A stretch of DNA of 38,561 bases from positions 1-38,561 of the forward strand of contig CBFDCL010000010.1 of NCBI GenBank assembly GCA_965603295.1, read 5' to 3'. Numbering within the stretch: the stretch's first letter is position 1; each line of letters starts with the position of its first letter. Under the pieces are notes generated by a model. It was not told the DNA's origin, ran no database searches, and saw only the letters and a list, made by a program, of their open reading frames with translations. This stretch comes from JAFGWO01 sp965603295 (GTDB taxonomy: Bacteria > BMS3Abin14). Made by a program: the position numbers and the translations under genes. Of the stretch, positions 8,148 to 16,271 are shown in pieces.

Positions 8148-8173
8148 TCCTGACTCCTGGATTCTGGCTCCTG
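8148..8173 (-). repeat. right arm of 26-bp perfect inverted repeat
   Basis: Exact reverse complement of 7638-7663, located upstream of the four-helix gene and 14 bases before the glycosyltransferase start. It sits inside a run of five heptads (CTCCTGA, CTCCTGG, ATTCTGG, CTCCTGG, TTTCTGA) from 8147 to 8181. Confidence 0.95.
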
Positions 8174-8186
8174 GTTTCTGAGTATT

Positions 8187-9563
8187 ATGAAAAACCGTCC
8201 CCATCGTTTGATCCTTTTCACCCGCTACCCCGTCCCCGGATCCACCAAGACCCGCCTCATCCCGGCCCTGGGTGAGCAGGGGGCCGCCGACCTCCAGCGG
8301 GAGATGACCGAGCACACCCTGGAAAATATCCGTCCTCTCCTGAACAAGGGTGTGAGGATCGAGGTCCGTTACGAAGGGGGAGGGCCTGGTGTCATGGCAC
8401 GGTGGCTCGGGGAGGATCTGGCATTTGCGCCCCAGGGAGAGGGAGATCTCGGGGAGCGAATGGAACGGGCCTTTCAGGAAGCTTTCGCCCAGGGGGAGCG
8501 AAAAGTGGTTCTTGTCGGCAGCGACTGTCCGGATCTTACAACGGAGGATCTCCGGGATGCCTTCAATATCCTCGACAGCAACCCGGTGGTTCTGGGCCCG
8601 GCGAGAGATGGAGGGTACTACCTCATCGGAATGCGGACCGAATCTCCCGACGGGCTGTTTCCGATCCTCTTTTCGAACATCCCGTGGGGAACGGGGGAGG
8701 TTCTTTCCCGAACGGTCAACTCCCTTGCGGATGCCGGCCTCGACACGGGCCTGCTGGATGAAAAGAACGATGTGGATGAACCGTCGGATCTGGTGTATTG
8801 GGAGAAAATACAGAAAGTAAAGTGCAGAGTGCAGAGTGCAGAGTACCGAGCACAAACCAGGTCCAGGTCTGATATCCTTATCCTTTCAACCGCTACGATT
8901 TCGGTGATTGTTCCCACGCTTAACGAAGAGGAGAGGATCGGGGAAACCCTCCGCCAGATCGGGGATGAGGATCTGGAGATCATCGTTGCGGATGGGGGCA
9001 GCATCGACAAGACGGTAGAGGTCTGCCGGAAGGCAGGGGTAAAGGTGATCGATTCCCAACCAGGCCGGGCCGTCCAGATGAACGCCGGAGCGGCGGAGGC
9101 TTCCGGTCAGATTCTGTTGTTCCTCCATGCGGACACCCGGCTTCCTGCAGGGTTTCCCGGTATGGTCCGTGGGGTCATTTCCTCTGGTGCTGCGGGCGGT
9201 GCCTTCTCCTTCGGTACCGATTGGGACATTTTTCCAATGCGCGTCGTGGCGTGGGGGGCCAACCTGAGGGCACGTTTTTTCGGAATCGTTTTTGGCGACC
9301 AGGGGATCTTCGCTCGCGCTGACTGGTTCCGGAGGGTCGGAGGATTTCCGGATATTCCCCTTCTGGAAGATTTCGAACTCGTGCGTGCCTTAAAAAAGAA
9401 TGGGCGTTTCCAGATCCTTCAAGGGAAAGCCGTTTCGTCAGCCCGCAGGTGGAAAAACCGCGGCATCTGGAGAACGACCCTCACGAACCAGGCAATAACC
9501 TTACTGTACCTGGTGGGGGTGAATCCCGAAAAGCTGGACCGGTGGTACAGAGGGGAAACTTAA
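8187..9563 (+). CDS. fused TIGR04282-TIGR04283 glycosyltransferase, arsenosugar-type
   Basis: A 458-residue two-domain protein. Residues 1-210 match the TIGR04282 (DUF2064) family: LILFTRYPVPGSTKTRLIPALG, VLVGSDCPDLTTEDL, LGPARDGGYYLIGM and WGTGEVLSRT. Residues from about 237 match the TIGR04283 GT-A family: ISVIVPTLNEEERI, IIVADGGSIDKT, FLHADTRLP, FGDQGIFARADWFRRVGGFPDIPLLEDFELVRALKK. Both families occur in arsenosugar-type clusters, where they are thought to prepare and transfer the sugar; they are often separate genes. The 20-residue linker (about 212-231) is encoded by a GTGCAGA heptad array of the spacer type, pointing to recent fusion. The start ATG has no strong ribosome site. Confidence 0.85.
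   Translation: MKNRPHRLILFTRYPVPGSTKTRLIPALGEQGAADLQREMTEHTLENIRPLLNKGVRIEVRYEGGGPGVMARWLGEDLAFAPQGEGDLGERMERAFQEAFAQGERKVVLVGSDCPDLTTEDLRDAFNILDSNPVVLGPARDGGYYLIGMRTESPDGLFPILFSNIPWGTGEVLSRTVNSLADAGLDTGLLDEKNDVDEPSDLVYWEKIQKVKCRVQSAEYRAQTRSRSDILILSTATISVIVPTLNEEERIGETLRQIGDEDLEIIVADGGSIDKTVEVCRKAGVKVIDSQPGRAVQMNAGAAEASGQILLFLHADTRLPAGFPGMVRGVISSGAAGGAFSFGTDWDIFPMRVVAWGANLRARFFGIVFGDQGIFARADWFRRVGGFPDIPLLEDFELVRALKKNGRFQILQGKAVSSARRWKNRGIWRTTLTNQAITLLYLVGVNPEKLDRWYRGET
8822..8849. repeat. GTGCAGA heptad array inside a coding sequence
   Basis: GTGCAGA is at 8822, 8829 and 8836, then GTACCGA at 8843. Three heptads make 21 bases, so the reading frame continues. The encoded linker reads KCRVQSAEYRAQ and has no similarity to either flanking domain. 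Confidence 0.9.
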
Positions 9564-9570
9564 AGGTTGG

Positions 9571-9745
9571 GAGTTTGAGGTTTGATGTTTGAAGTTGCAG
9601 GGTATTTGTAGATGCGTTTGTGCGTAAAGCGTAATCGCGAAAGATCATGTCCCATCATTCACCCAAGTTCCTCGCAATCACCTGGGAAACAGGTTCAACG
9701 TTCAACGGGTCTTTCCTTGGATCTGGGATTTTGGATCTTGGATTT
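9571..9745. repeat. spacer with heptad arrays before the DUF47-PiT operon
   Basis: GAGTTTG/AGGTTTG/ATGTTTG/AAGTTGC units at 9571-9598 are nearly identical to 15455-15482 (one mismatch in 27 bases). GGTTCAA/CGTTCAA follows near 9692, then TGGATCT/GGGATTT/TGGATCT/TGGATTT at 9718-9745. Apart from the promoter at 9802-9830, the 9564-9897 spacer holds nothing else I recognise. Confidence 0.75.
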
Positions 9746-9801
9746 AATTTTTTTGAAATATGAAATCAGGTGCGGATAACCGCGTCAATTAAAAGGGAAG
9801 T

Positions 9802-9830
9802 TTCACAAGCTTTCAGGTTTACGTTAAAAT
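9802..9830 (+). promoter_or_regulatory. sigma70-type promoter for the DUF47-PiT operon
   Basis: TTCACA at 9802-9807 (one change from TTGACA), a 17-base spacer and TAAAAT at 9825-9830 (one change from TATAAT). Transcription would begin near 9837, about 60 bases before the DUF47 gene. Confidence 0.55.
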
Positions 9831-9897
9831 CTTATTGAGGTTTCCCATGGGTGCCGATAGGATGTTGGGGGAAACTTGGACGGCCAGGAGGTGGAAC

Positions 9898-10572
9898 ATG
9901 AAAAGAACGATTTTTGAACTGTTCGCTAAATCCCCGTTCGGCCCCCTTCAGAACCACATGGTAAAGGTCATGGACTGTGTTCGGATGGTTCCGGGTCTTT
10001 TCCACGCCCTGGAGGAGGATGACAGGGAAAGGCTGAATGAACTCTCAGAAAAAGTGAAAAAAGCCGAATTCGATGCGGACGAAATCAAAAACCAGATCAG
10101 GGGTGACCTGCCCAGCACTGTTTTTACTCCTGTTGACAGGGTCGACCTTCTGGACATCCTCCGGTTCCAGGACAATATCAGTGACGTGGCTGAGGACGTA
10201 GCGGTTGTTCTCACTATGAAGCCCCTTCCGTTCCCGGAGGATATCCGTGAGCTTTTCTGGAAGTTTATGGATCAGGTCATGGTCACCGTGGAGCAATACT
10301 TTAAAATCAACGATGAGCTGGACGAATTGATGGAGGCCTCCTTCGGCGGGGCCGAGGCCGGGAAAGTGATGCAGATGATCTCCAGCCTGGGTGAGATGGA
10401 GCATGACACGGATCGCAAACAGCATGAGCTTTTGCGCAAACTCCTTACGATGGAGGAGGAGTTAGGCGCGCTCAACATTGTTCTATGGATGCGTGTCTTC
10501 CAGTTAGTGGGCGATATCGCCAACGGGGCCGAGCGGACCGGGAACCGCGTCCGGCTTTTCCTGACCAAATAA
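9898..10572 (+). CDS. DUF47/TIGR00153 family PhoU-like regulator of phosphate transport
   Basis: A 224-residue, mostly alpha-helical, charged cytoplasmic protein of the DUF47 (TIGR00153) family, related to PhoU. The family's FDADEIKNQIRGDL and TPVDRVDLLDILRFQDNISD motifs are visible at about residues 58-98; acidic residues there are thought to bind metal in PhoU-like folds. Genes of this family nearly always accompany PiT transporters, as here, and are thought to control them. The ATG at 9898 has a GGAGG seven bases upstream; an upstream in-frame ATG at 9841 gives residues not typical of the family. The PiT gene starts 7 bases after the stop, so the two form an operon. Confidence 0.9.
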   Translation: MKRTIFELFAKSPFGPLQNHMVKVMDCVRMVPGLFHALEEDDRERLNELSEKVKKAEFDADEIKNQIRGDLPSTVFTPVDRVDLLDILRFQDNISDVAEDVAVVLTMKPLPFPEDIRELFWKFMDQVMVTVEQYFKINDELDELMEASFGGAEAGKVMQMISSLGEMEHDTDRKQHELLRKLLTMEEELGALNIVLWMRVFQLVGDIANGAERTGNRVRLFLTK

Positions 10573-10579
10573 AAAAACC

Positions 10580-11833
10580 ATGCTGGAACTGGGGACCTGG
10601 GTCTTCTGGGGAGGTGTGGCGGCCTGCCTCTATATGGCCTGGAACATCGGGGCCAACGACGTCGCCAACGCCATGGGGACCTCCGTCGGATCCCATGCTG
10701 TTTCCCTTCGCCAGGCTGTCCTCCTAGCCGCCGTTTTCGAGTTTGCGGGTGCTTTTCTGGTGGGCGGACATGTCACCGACACGGTCCGCAAGGGGATCGT
10801 GTCCCCCTCGATCTTCGAGGGGGAACCCGAGCTGTTTGTCCTCGGCATGCTTGCCGCCCTTCTGGCGGCAGGCATCTGGCTGAACCTGGCGACTTACCTG
10901 GGGCTTCCCGTTTCCACGACCCATGCTATAGTCGGGGCGGTGGTGGGGTTCGGACTTCTTGTGGGAGGCTCATCCGCCATTAAATGGGGCAAGGTGGGTT
11001 CCGTTGTGCTCAGCTGGGTCATATCTCCTCTCGTTGGAGGTGTGATCGCCTGGCTGACCTTTACGTTTATCAAAAGAACCGTGCTGTCCTCCTGGAACCC
11101 CGTCCGGGCGGCCCGGCGAGCCGTTCCCCTCCTCCTTATCCCTGTGACGATGATCCTCGTTCTATCCATGCTCTACAAGGGTCTGAAGAACCTGCATCTC
11201 GACGTTGGTTTCGGCAAGGCTCTTGTTATTGCCCTTATGGTTGGGATCGCCGTTTTCTTCGGTATGAAAACCCTTCTTTCCTGGAAATACAACTTCCGGC
11301 CCAGGAAAAGAAGGGATGCCTTTGATCAGGTGGAGGGGATCTTCGCCTATCTCCAGGTGGGGACCGCATGCTATGTAGCCTTTGCCCACGGGGCCAACGA
11401 TGTGGCCAACGCCATCGGGCCCTTCGCGGCTATCGTGGCTGTCTTTAAAAGCGGGGATCTTGCCATGAGTGTTCCGGTTCCCCTGTGGGTCCTGGGTCTG
11501 GGGGGGATCGGGATCGTGGTGGGACTGGGAACGTGGGGCTACCGGGTCATTGATACCATCGGGAAGAAGATCACGTCCATTACTCCCAGCCGTGGTTTTT
11601 CGGCGGAATTCGCCACCGCCACCACGGTGCTGTTCTGCTCAAAGCTGGGCCTTCCCGTTTCCACCAGCCACACTCTGGTCGGTTCCGTCATCGGTGTGGG
11701 GATGGCCAGGGGGATGGCGGCTCTCAACCTGGCGGTCATCCGTAACATAATAAATTCATGGATCATCACCATCCCGGCGACGGCTGCGATCACGGCCATG
11801 ATCTTTCTTGCCCTGAGAACGATCGCGCTGTGA
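10580..11833 (+). CDS. pit: PiT family low-affinity inorganic phosphate transporter
   Basis: A 417-residue inner membrane protein of the PiT family (PF01384), importing inorganic phosphate (as metal phosphate) with protons or sodium. The two-fold signature is clear: GANDVANAMGTSVGS near residue 22 and AHGANDVANAIGPFAA near 270. Each half also has the paired LPVSTTHAIVGAVVGFG and LPVSTSHTLVGSVIGVG motifs. About ten membrane helices surround a cytoplasmic loop near 165-260. The start has no strong ribosome site and probably depends on coupling to the DUF47 gene. Whether the system takes phosphate or another oxyanion cannot be read directly. Confidence 0.93.
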   Translation: MLELGTWVFWGGVAACLYMAWNIGANDVANAMGTSVGSHAVSLRQAVLLAAVFEFAGAFLVGGHVTDTVRKGIVSPSIFEGEPELFVLGMLAALLAAGIWLNLATYLGLPVSTTHAIVGAVVGFGLLVGGSSAIKWGKVGSVVLSWVISPLVGGVIAWLTFTFIKRTVLSSWNPVRAARRAVPLLLIPVTMILVLSMLYKGLKNLHLDVGFGKALVIALMVGIAVFFGMKTLLSWKYNFRPRKRRDAFDQVEGIFAYLQVGTACYVAFAHGANDVANAIGPFAAIVAVFKSGDLAMSVPVPLWVLGLGGIGIVVGLGTWGYRVIDTIGKKITSITPSRGFSAEFATATTVLFCSKLGLPVSTSHTLVGSVIGVGMARGMAALNLAVIRNIINSWIITIPATAAITAMIFLALRTIAL

Positions 11834-11897
11834 AAATCGACGGGTCTCCTAACCCTTTCCTAACAATTCCTTGAAAGAAAAATTTCAATTCTCTGGC

Positions 11898-12023
11898 ATG
11901 AAGCTTGAGAAAGAACGAGGAACTGTCCTGGTTAAAGATGTGATCTGCTTGGTTGTAGGGAAGATCGTTCGGTACCAGCTGGAGGATCTCCCCAGCTACG
12001 AGAAGGACAGCGAGGATGAGTAA
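11898..12023 (+). CDS. possible small protein, unknown function
   Basis: A 41-residue reading frame starting MKLEKERGTVLVKDVICLVVG and ending in an acidic tail (SYEKDSEDE). It follows the PiT gene on the same strand, in an otherwise gene-poor spacer. Only a weak GAAAG precedes it and I recognise no family, so chance is a real possibility. A short TCTGGAC/ACTAGAC heptad run follows at 12038-12057. Confidence 0.3.
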   Translation: MKLEKERGTVLVKDVICLVVGKIVRYQLEDLPSYEKDSEDE

Positions 12024-12109
12024 GGGAGAAGGAAGAATCTGGACACTAGACACTGAGTTCCCTCCTTTCCCATTGACAGTCCCCGAAGCTCGACCCTACA
12101 ATTCGCCCC

Positions 12110-12721
12110 ATGCCTGAGACCTCCTATTTTCTCATCTTTCCTGCTGTTGGAGCGCTGGTGGGCTGGCTAACGAACTGGCTGGCCATCAGGATGCTTTTTC
12201 GCCCCCGTAAACCGGTGCGTGTTTTTTTCTGGTCGCTCCAGGGTGTGATCCCGAAAAGGCACGCCCAGCTGGCCGAACGCATCGCGGAAACGGTCGAAAA
12301 AAGCCTCCTCACCCAGGAAGATCTCGAGAAAGCCATGAGCGGGGTCCAGTGGCACGAGGAAGTGGACCGGATGATCAGGCGCGTTCTCCACGAGCGCGGC
12401 CCGGGGGGGATCATCGAAAAGATCCCCGGCCTCTCCCAGGCCTGGAGGAACATCGTCCTGCCTTCCCTTCAGGACGTTCTGGGCAAGGAGGTCATCCGCT
12501 TCCTCGACCGGTACCGGTCGTCCTTCGTTTCCCGGCTCCGCGATTCCGTGAATATCAGGGAGATCGTTCAAAACAAAGTTCAGCAGTTCGAGGTGGAAGC
12601 ACTGGAAAGCCTGGTGCTCGACGTCGCAGCGAAAGAGTTCACCCACATCCAGTGGGTGGGCGCCGTCACAGGAGCCCTGATAGGGGTTGTTCAGGGGGTC
12701 CTTCTCCTCCTGACATCCTGA
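12110..12721 (+). CDS. DUF445 family membrane protein
   Basis: A 203-residue DUF445 (YheB-type) protein. It starts with a membrane helix containing the family's FPAVGALVGWLTNWLAIRMLFRP motif, continues with a long charged helical region (VIPKRHAQLAERIAETVEKSLLT), and ends with a second membrane helix (VTGALIGVVQGVLLLL). It is anchored at both ends in the membrane. The function of the family is not known. Length matches the short members of the family. The ATG has no clear ribosome site; the spacer upstream carries a short heptad run. Confidence 0.85.
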   Translation: MPETSYFLIFPAVGALVGWLTNWLAIRMLFRPRKPVRVFFWSLQGVIPKRHAQLAERIAETVEKSLLTQEDLEKAMSGVQWHEEVDRMIRRVLHERGPGGIIEKIPGLSQAWRNIVLPSLQDVLGKEVIRFLDRYRSSFVSRLRDSVNIREIVQNKVQQFEVEALESLVLDVAAKEFTHIQWVGAVTGALIGVVQGVLLLLTS

Positions 12722-13029
12722 CCCTCCGGCCCGATCGTTTCTTCTCCATTCCTCCCGGAAGCGCCGACCTACGTCTTTCTTTTTCTTCGAAGAAGCTCTG
12801 GAATCCGATCGTCGGTAAGAGTGCGACCACGTTTATCCCATTTGTTTGAAGTGACATGGAAAAATCGTTCACTATCGGTGATCCTTTCAGAGAATGAGAC
12901 TCTTGTTGCTTTGTTGTCATGTAATACCGGGATTGTTTTACGACTGTTTTTTTAACGTTCCATTAACACGATCCTCATAAAGTGATTTTAATCTCATACA
13001 CTGGGAATGCTTGAAATGAGGGAGTGTTT
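12722..13029. other. gene-free spacer with no recognised content
   Basis: This 308-base spacer contains a 12-base palindrome (TTCTTCGAAGAA, near 12785) but no convincing gene, promoter or terminator. Unlike most spacers in this window it has no clear heptad array. Confidence 0.5.
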
Positions 13030-13278
13030 ATGTGGGAAGGTATCCTGATCATCGGTTTTCTGCTTCTTTGTATAACCGCCTTGTTATTCAGAGGCGCCGT
13101 TACGGTTTTAAAACGTGAAAGTCTTTCCCTCCGGGAGCAGGACTCGAACAAAGGCCTTATGGAAAGTTTCGTTGAATTTTCCTTCTCCGTAATCCTTTCC
13201 CTGACCGCCTCTGCTGCTCTGGGTTTCCTTTTTGTCGGCCTGTTGGGTCTGATGGGTGTTCCTATCGACGTTCCCTGA
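13030..13278 (+). CDS. small membrane protein, unknown
   Basis: An 82-residue protein with two predicted membrane helices: ILIIGFLLLCITALLF near residues 4-20 and VILSLTASAALGFLFVGLLGLMGV near 54-77, separated by a charged stretch. I recognise no family. The ATG at 13030 has GAGGGAG seven bases upstream and is better than a GTG at 13024. The good ribosome site and regular codon use suggest a real gene. No partner is evident; the SDR gene follows after about 170 bases. Confidence 0.65.
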   Translation: MWEGILIIGFLLLCITALLFRGAVTVLKRESLSLREQDSNKGLMESFVEFSFSVILSLTASAALGFLFVGLLGLMGVPIDVP

Positions 13279-13450
13279 AAGGCCGTTCATCCGGCCGAAA
13301 TCACCGGCTCCCTGAAATCCCCCTTCTCCACCCTCTCTTCCAGAACCCGCTTGGTTCCTCAAACTGATATACTGAAATGTGAGGCCACGTGAATTCACCC
13401 CGGCCATTTCCCCGGCGGATGCTCACCGGGCTGGTTGATGGTAGGGCGCC

Positions 13451-14923
13451 ATGAGAAACGACCACGAAGAACGTCTCGTCCTTCTCACCGGAGCTTCCGG
13501 CTACATTGGTGGGCGTCTCCTGCCGATCCTCGAAGCGTTGCCCTTCCGCCTGCGGTGCATGGTCCGGCGTCCCGAATATCTGACACAGCGAACGGGACCC
13601 GATACCGAAGTAGCCCCTGGGGATGTTTTCGATCCTCCTTCCCTGGTAAAAGCCCTCCAGGGGGTTCACACGGCCTATTACCTCGTCCACTCTCTGGGGG
13701 GCGGCGACGACTACGAAGAGAGAGACAGGGAGGCCGCCGACAATTTCGGGAGGGCTTCCCTGGAGGCGGGTGTCAAGCAAATCATATACCTGGGCGGTCT
13801 CGCATCGGGAGAGGACCTGTCGACTCACCTTGCCAGCCGGCAGGAGGTGGGAAGTATCCTTCGGGAGTCCGGGGTGCCGACCATCGAGTTCCAGGCTTCC
13901 ATCGTCATCGGTTCCGGGAGCCTTTCCTTCGAGATGGTGCGGGGGCTTGTCGAGCGCCTTCCCGTCATGATAGCCCCTACCTGGGTGCGGTCCAGGGCCC
14001 AGCCCATTGCAGTGGAGGATGTGCTCGACTACCTGATCCAGGCCCTCTACCGGCCCGGGCCCGAAAACACCGTTTACGAGATCGGAGGAGCGGACCAATC
14101 CTCCTATGAGGGAATCGTGAGGGAGTACGCGCAACAGAGGGGTCTCCACCGCATGATCATTCACCTTCCGATCCTCACACCGCACCTTTCAAGCCACTGG
14201 CTTGCCCTGGTCACCCCCCTTTACTATACGGTGGGACGCCAGCTCATTGAAGGAGTGAGAAACGACAGCGTGGTGAGCGACACGAAAGCGCTGCAAGTTT
14301 TCCCCATCCGGCCCAGGCCCTTGTCCGAGGCGGTCAAGAGGGCACTGACCAACGAGGACCGTGAATTCGCCGCCACCCACTGGTCGGATTCCCCTGCCGG
14401 TCAACGGTTGTCGCACCACCATTGGGGGGGAGTCCGTTTCGGGCCCCGGCTGGTGGATTCCTATTCGAAGGTGTTAAATTACCCTCCCGAAAAGATCTTT
14501 GCCCCGATCCAGTGCGTGGGGGGGGAGAACGGGTGGTATGCCTTCGACTGGATGTGGAAGTTAAGAGGCCTACTTGATCGTCTTATCGGAGGGGTAGGCC
14601 ACCGAAGGGGAAGACGGGATCCGTGTGATATCCGTCAGGGAGATGCCATCGATTTCTGGAGGGTGGAAAAATTTGAGCCCGATCGGACACTGCTTCTCTT
14701 TGCGGAGATGAAAATGCCGGGACGAGCCTGGCTTCATTTTGAAGTTGGACCCCATGAGGAAGGTTCCGAGGTTCGGATGACAGCCTTGTTCGATCCCATC
14801 GGGGTCTGGGGCCTCGTCTACTGGTACCTGGTCTATCCCTTTCATTTCCTGATCTTCAACGGGATGTTCAAGGGGATTGTCAGGGCTGTTCTGCGGTCCG
14901 AAAAGGAGTGCGACCCGTCATGA
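13451..14923 (+). CDS. SDR family NAD(P)-dependent oxidoreductase with C-terminal DUF2867
   Basis: A 490-residue protein. The N-terminal 300 residues form an atypical short-chain dehydrogenase with the nucleotide-binding LLTGASGYIGGRLLP at about 11-25, an NmrA-like body (VHTAYYLVHSLGGGDDYEERD) and the segment IIYLGGLASG in place of a classical YxxxK site. Residues from about 300 match DUF2867 (LNYPPEKIFAPIQCVGGENGWY, EKFEPDRTLLLFAEMKMPGRAWLHFEV), usually fused to such SDRs, with two final membrane-like stretches (WGLVYWYLVYPFHFLIFNGMF). The substrate is unknown. Its stop overlaps the TspO start (ATGA), showing coupling. Confidence 0.87.
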   Translation: MRNDHEERLVLLTGASGYIGGRLLPILEALPFRLRCMVRRPEYLTQRTGPDTEVAPGDVFDPPSLVKALQGVHTAYYLVHSLGGGDDYEERDREAADNFGRASLEAGVKQIIYLGGLASGEDLSTHLASRQEVGSILRESGVPTIEFQASIVIGSGSLSFEMVRGLVERLPVMIAPTWVRSRAQPIAVEDVLDYLIQALYRPGPENTVYEIGGADQSSYEGIVREYAQQRGLHRMIIHLPILTPHLSSHWLALVTPLYYTVGRQLIEGVRNDSVVSDTKALQVFPIRPRPLSEAVKRALTNEDREFAATHWSDSPAGQRLSHHHWGGVRFGPRLVDSYSKVLNYPPEKIFAPIQCVGGENGWYAFDWMWKLRGLLDRLIGGVGHRRGRRDPCDIRQGDAIDFWRVEKFEPDRTLLLFAEMKMPGRAWLHFEVGPHEEGSEVRMTALFDPIGVWGLVYWYLVYPFHFLIFNGMFKGIVRAVLRSEKECDPS

Positions 14924-15432
14924 TCTCTAAAAAATCCGCGGGAGGACTCGCAATTTTTCTGAGTATGTGCCTCGGGGCGGAGGTCGTCGGGGGTCTTCTG
15001 ACGACCCCTGCCATCCGTTCCGGCTGGTACGGTCTCCTGGAGAAACCGGTTTTCCAGCCACCAGCCTGGGTGTTCGGCCCCGTGTGGACGATGCTCTACG
15101 TCCTTATGGCCGTGTCCGCCTGGCTCGTCTGGGAAAAGGCCGACGAAAAGCCCATAAAGATTCCCCTTGTCCTCTTTTACGTACAGCTCCTTCTCAACGT
15201 GATGTGGTCAGGGCTTTTCTTCGGAATGGGGCGGCCGGATCTGGCCTTGGCGGAGATCCTCGTGCTGTGGACCCTGATCGCCGTGGTCACCGTGTTGTTC
15301 TTCCGGGTCCGGCGGACGGCGGGACTTCTTTTTGTTCCTTACCTCGCCTGGGTTTCCTTTGCGCTGATGCTTAACGGGTCCATCTGGTGGCTCAACAGAG
15401 GAGGGGGTGCGCTTCGGGGGATCGTGAACTGA
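14920..15432 (+). CDS. tspO: TspO/MBR family tryptophan-rich membrane protein
   Basis: A 170-residue five-helix membrane protein of the TspO/MBR family, which binds porphyrins and other hydrophobic ligands and is involved in tetrapyrrole and stress responses. The family pattern is clear: WYGLLEKPVFQPPAWVFGPVWTMLYVLMAVSAWLVW at about residues 33-68, NVMWSGLFFGMGRPDLAL near 95, and NGSIWWLNR at the end. The ATG at 14920 overlaps the SDR stop by four bases and starts the conserved part; a GTG at 14908 is an alternative. Coupling to the SDR suggests linked work on a hydrophobic or tetrapyrrole ligand; this is inference. Confidence 0.92.
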   Translation: MISKKSAGGLAIFLSMCLGAEVVGGLLTTPAIRSGWYGLLEKPVFQPPAWVFGPVWTMLYVLMAVSAWLVWEKADEKPIKIPLVLFYVQLLLNVMWSGLFFGMGRPDLALAEILVLWTLIAVVTVLFFRVRRTAGLLFVPYLAWVSFALMLNGSIWWLNRGGGALRGIVN

Positions 15433-15454
15433 TCATTCTTTCGGGGTCAGGAAT

Positions 15455-15489
15455 GAGTTTGAAGTTTGATGTTTGAAGTTGGAAGTTGT
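15455..15489. repeat. GTTTG-type heptad array after tspO
   Basis: Five in-phase units: GAGTTTG, AAGTTTG, ATGTTTG, AAGTTGG, AAGTTGT. The first 27 bases match 9571-9597 with one difference, showing that larger blocks, not only units, are shared between spacers. Confidence 0.9.
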
Positions 15490-15608
15490 TCTATGTTCCC
15501 TCGCCAGGGGTCGAAGGGCGGCTCAGACTGGTAGCATTGAAAGATCGACGAACAATCGTGTAGAAAACCGTTTTTAGAAGCTGAAATCTGAATTTTGAAT
15601 TAACTCTG

Positions 15609-16010
15609 TTACCTTTCTGCGGAAATTGAATTCCTGTTTGCTGGTTTTGGCTGCTCGCTTCCTGTATTTTTCCCCTCGTCCGATTTATGGTCCCGGGAAG
15701 GGCCGGTCTTTCCATCCTCGCTGGCCCCGGGCCAATCCGCTTCCGCCGTGTATCCATCGAGGTTGTCTTCAAGAAAAAGGCTGATGGCGTCAGGGTCCTG
15801 TGCGATCCCCCAGACATCTTCAAGGTTTTTCGACTGGGAAACTTCCCCATTCACCCTGCGAACAAGGAAGATGGAGTTGGAAATGATCGGGTACTCATTG
15901 AGGTAGTGGCGGTTTACGGGATCGTCCACATTGATGACGCACATGGCCAGATGACCTTCCGAAAAGGCCTTTGCGTAGTGTTCCCGGACCGTTTCAAGAA
16001 GAATCCTCAT
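15609..16010 (-). pseudogene. ArsF-like thioredoxin-fold protein, N-terminally truncated
   Basis: A 133-residue reading frame resembling the C-terminal two thirds of ArsF-family thioredoxin-like proteins: VNVDDP-type sequence (CVINVDDPVNRHYLNEYPI), then VRRVNGEVSQSKNLEDVWGIAQDPDAISLFLEDNL. The family normally begins with a CxxC redox motif; here translation would begin after it, and the frame upstream meets a stop at 16047-16049 with no CxxC between. No ribosome site precedes the ATG. The last ~45 residues are polar and low-complexity. I read this as a decayed or 5'-deleted gene; a functional short variant is possible. The family assignment is moderately sure. Confidence 0.5.
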
Positions 16011-16205
16011 AATCCAAATGGAAAGGTTTCGTACGTGGTTGGATGATTAAGTGACAGAGTGACTGCGTAATTGTGTGATTGCGTAAAATCCGGGCTCTGG
16101 AAGGCACACGCACCAACGCATTTTCGGGCGCATTCATTTACACAGACATGCATCAACCGGGATTTTGAATCCTTTCGGTTGACCGATATTCTTTGGATCC
16201 TCTCT

Positions 16206-16240
16206 TCTCTGGACTCTGGACTCTGGACTCTGAACTCTGA
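16206..16240. repeat. ACTCTGG/ACTCTGA heptad array
   Basis: Five in-phase units: TCTCTGG, ACTCTGG, ACTCTGG, ACTCTGA, ACTCTGA. It lies just past the 3' end of the metallophosphoesterase gene. The rest of 16011-16205 holds further looser GTGACAG/GTGATTG-like units and no gene. Confidence 0.9.
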
Positions 16241-16271
16241 ACAAGGCCCTGGCACGCGGAGGGCATGTGTT

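Noticed and set aside
9801..9820. Pho box upstream of the DUF47-PiT operon
   Set aside because: TTTCA direct repeats are 10 bases apart rather than the 11 of a Pho box, and they overlap a -35 box; the match is too weak.
11790..12053. 87-residue minus-strand frame after the PiT gene
   Set aside because: It overlaps the end of the PiT gene antisense, and its translation has no motif or ribosome site.
13435..14109. 224-residue frame overlapping the SDR gene
   Set aside because: It is an off-frame read of the SDR coding sequence without any recognisable motif.
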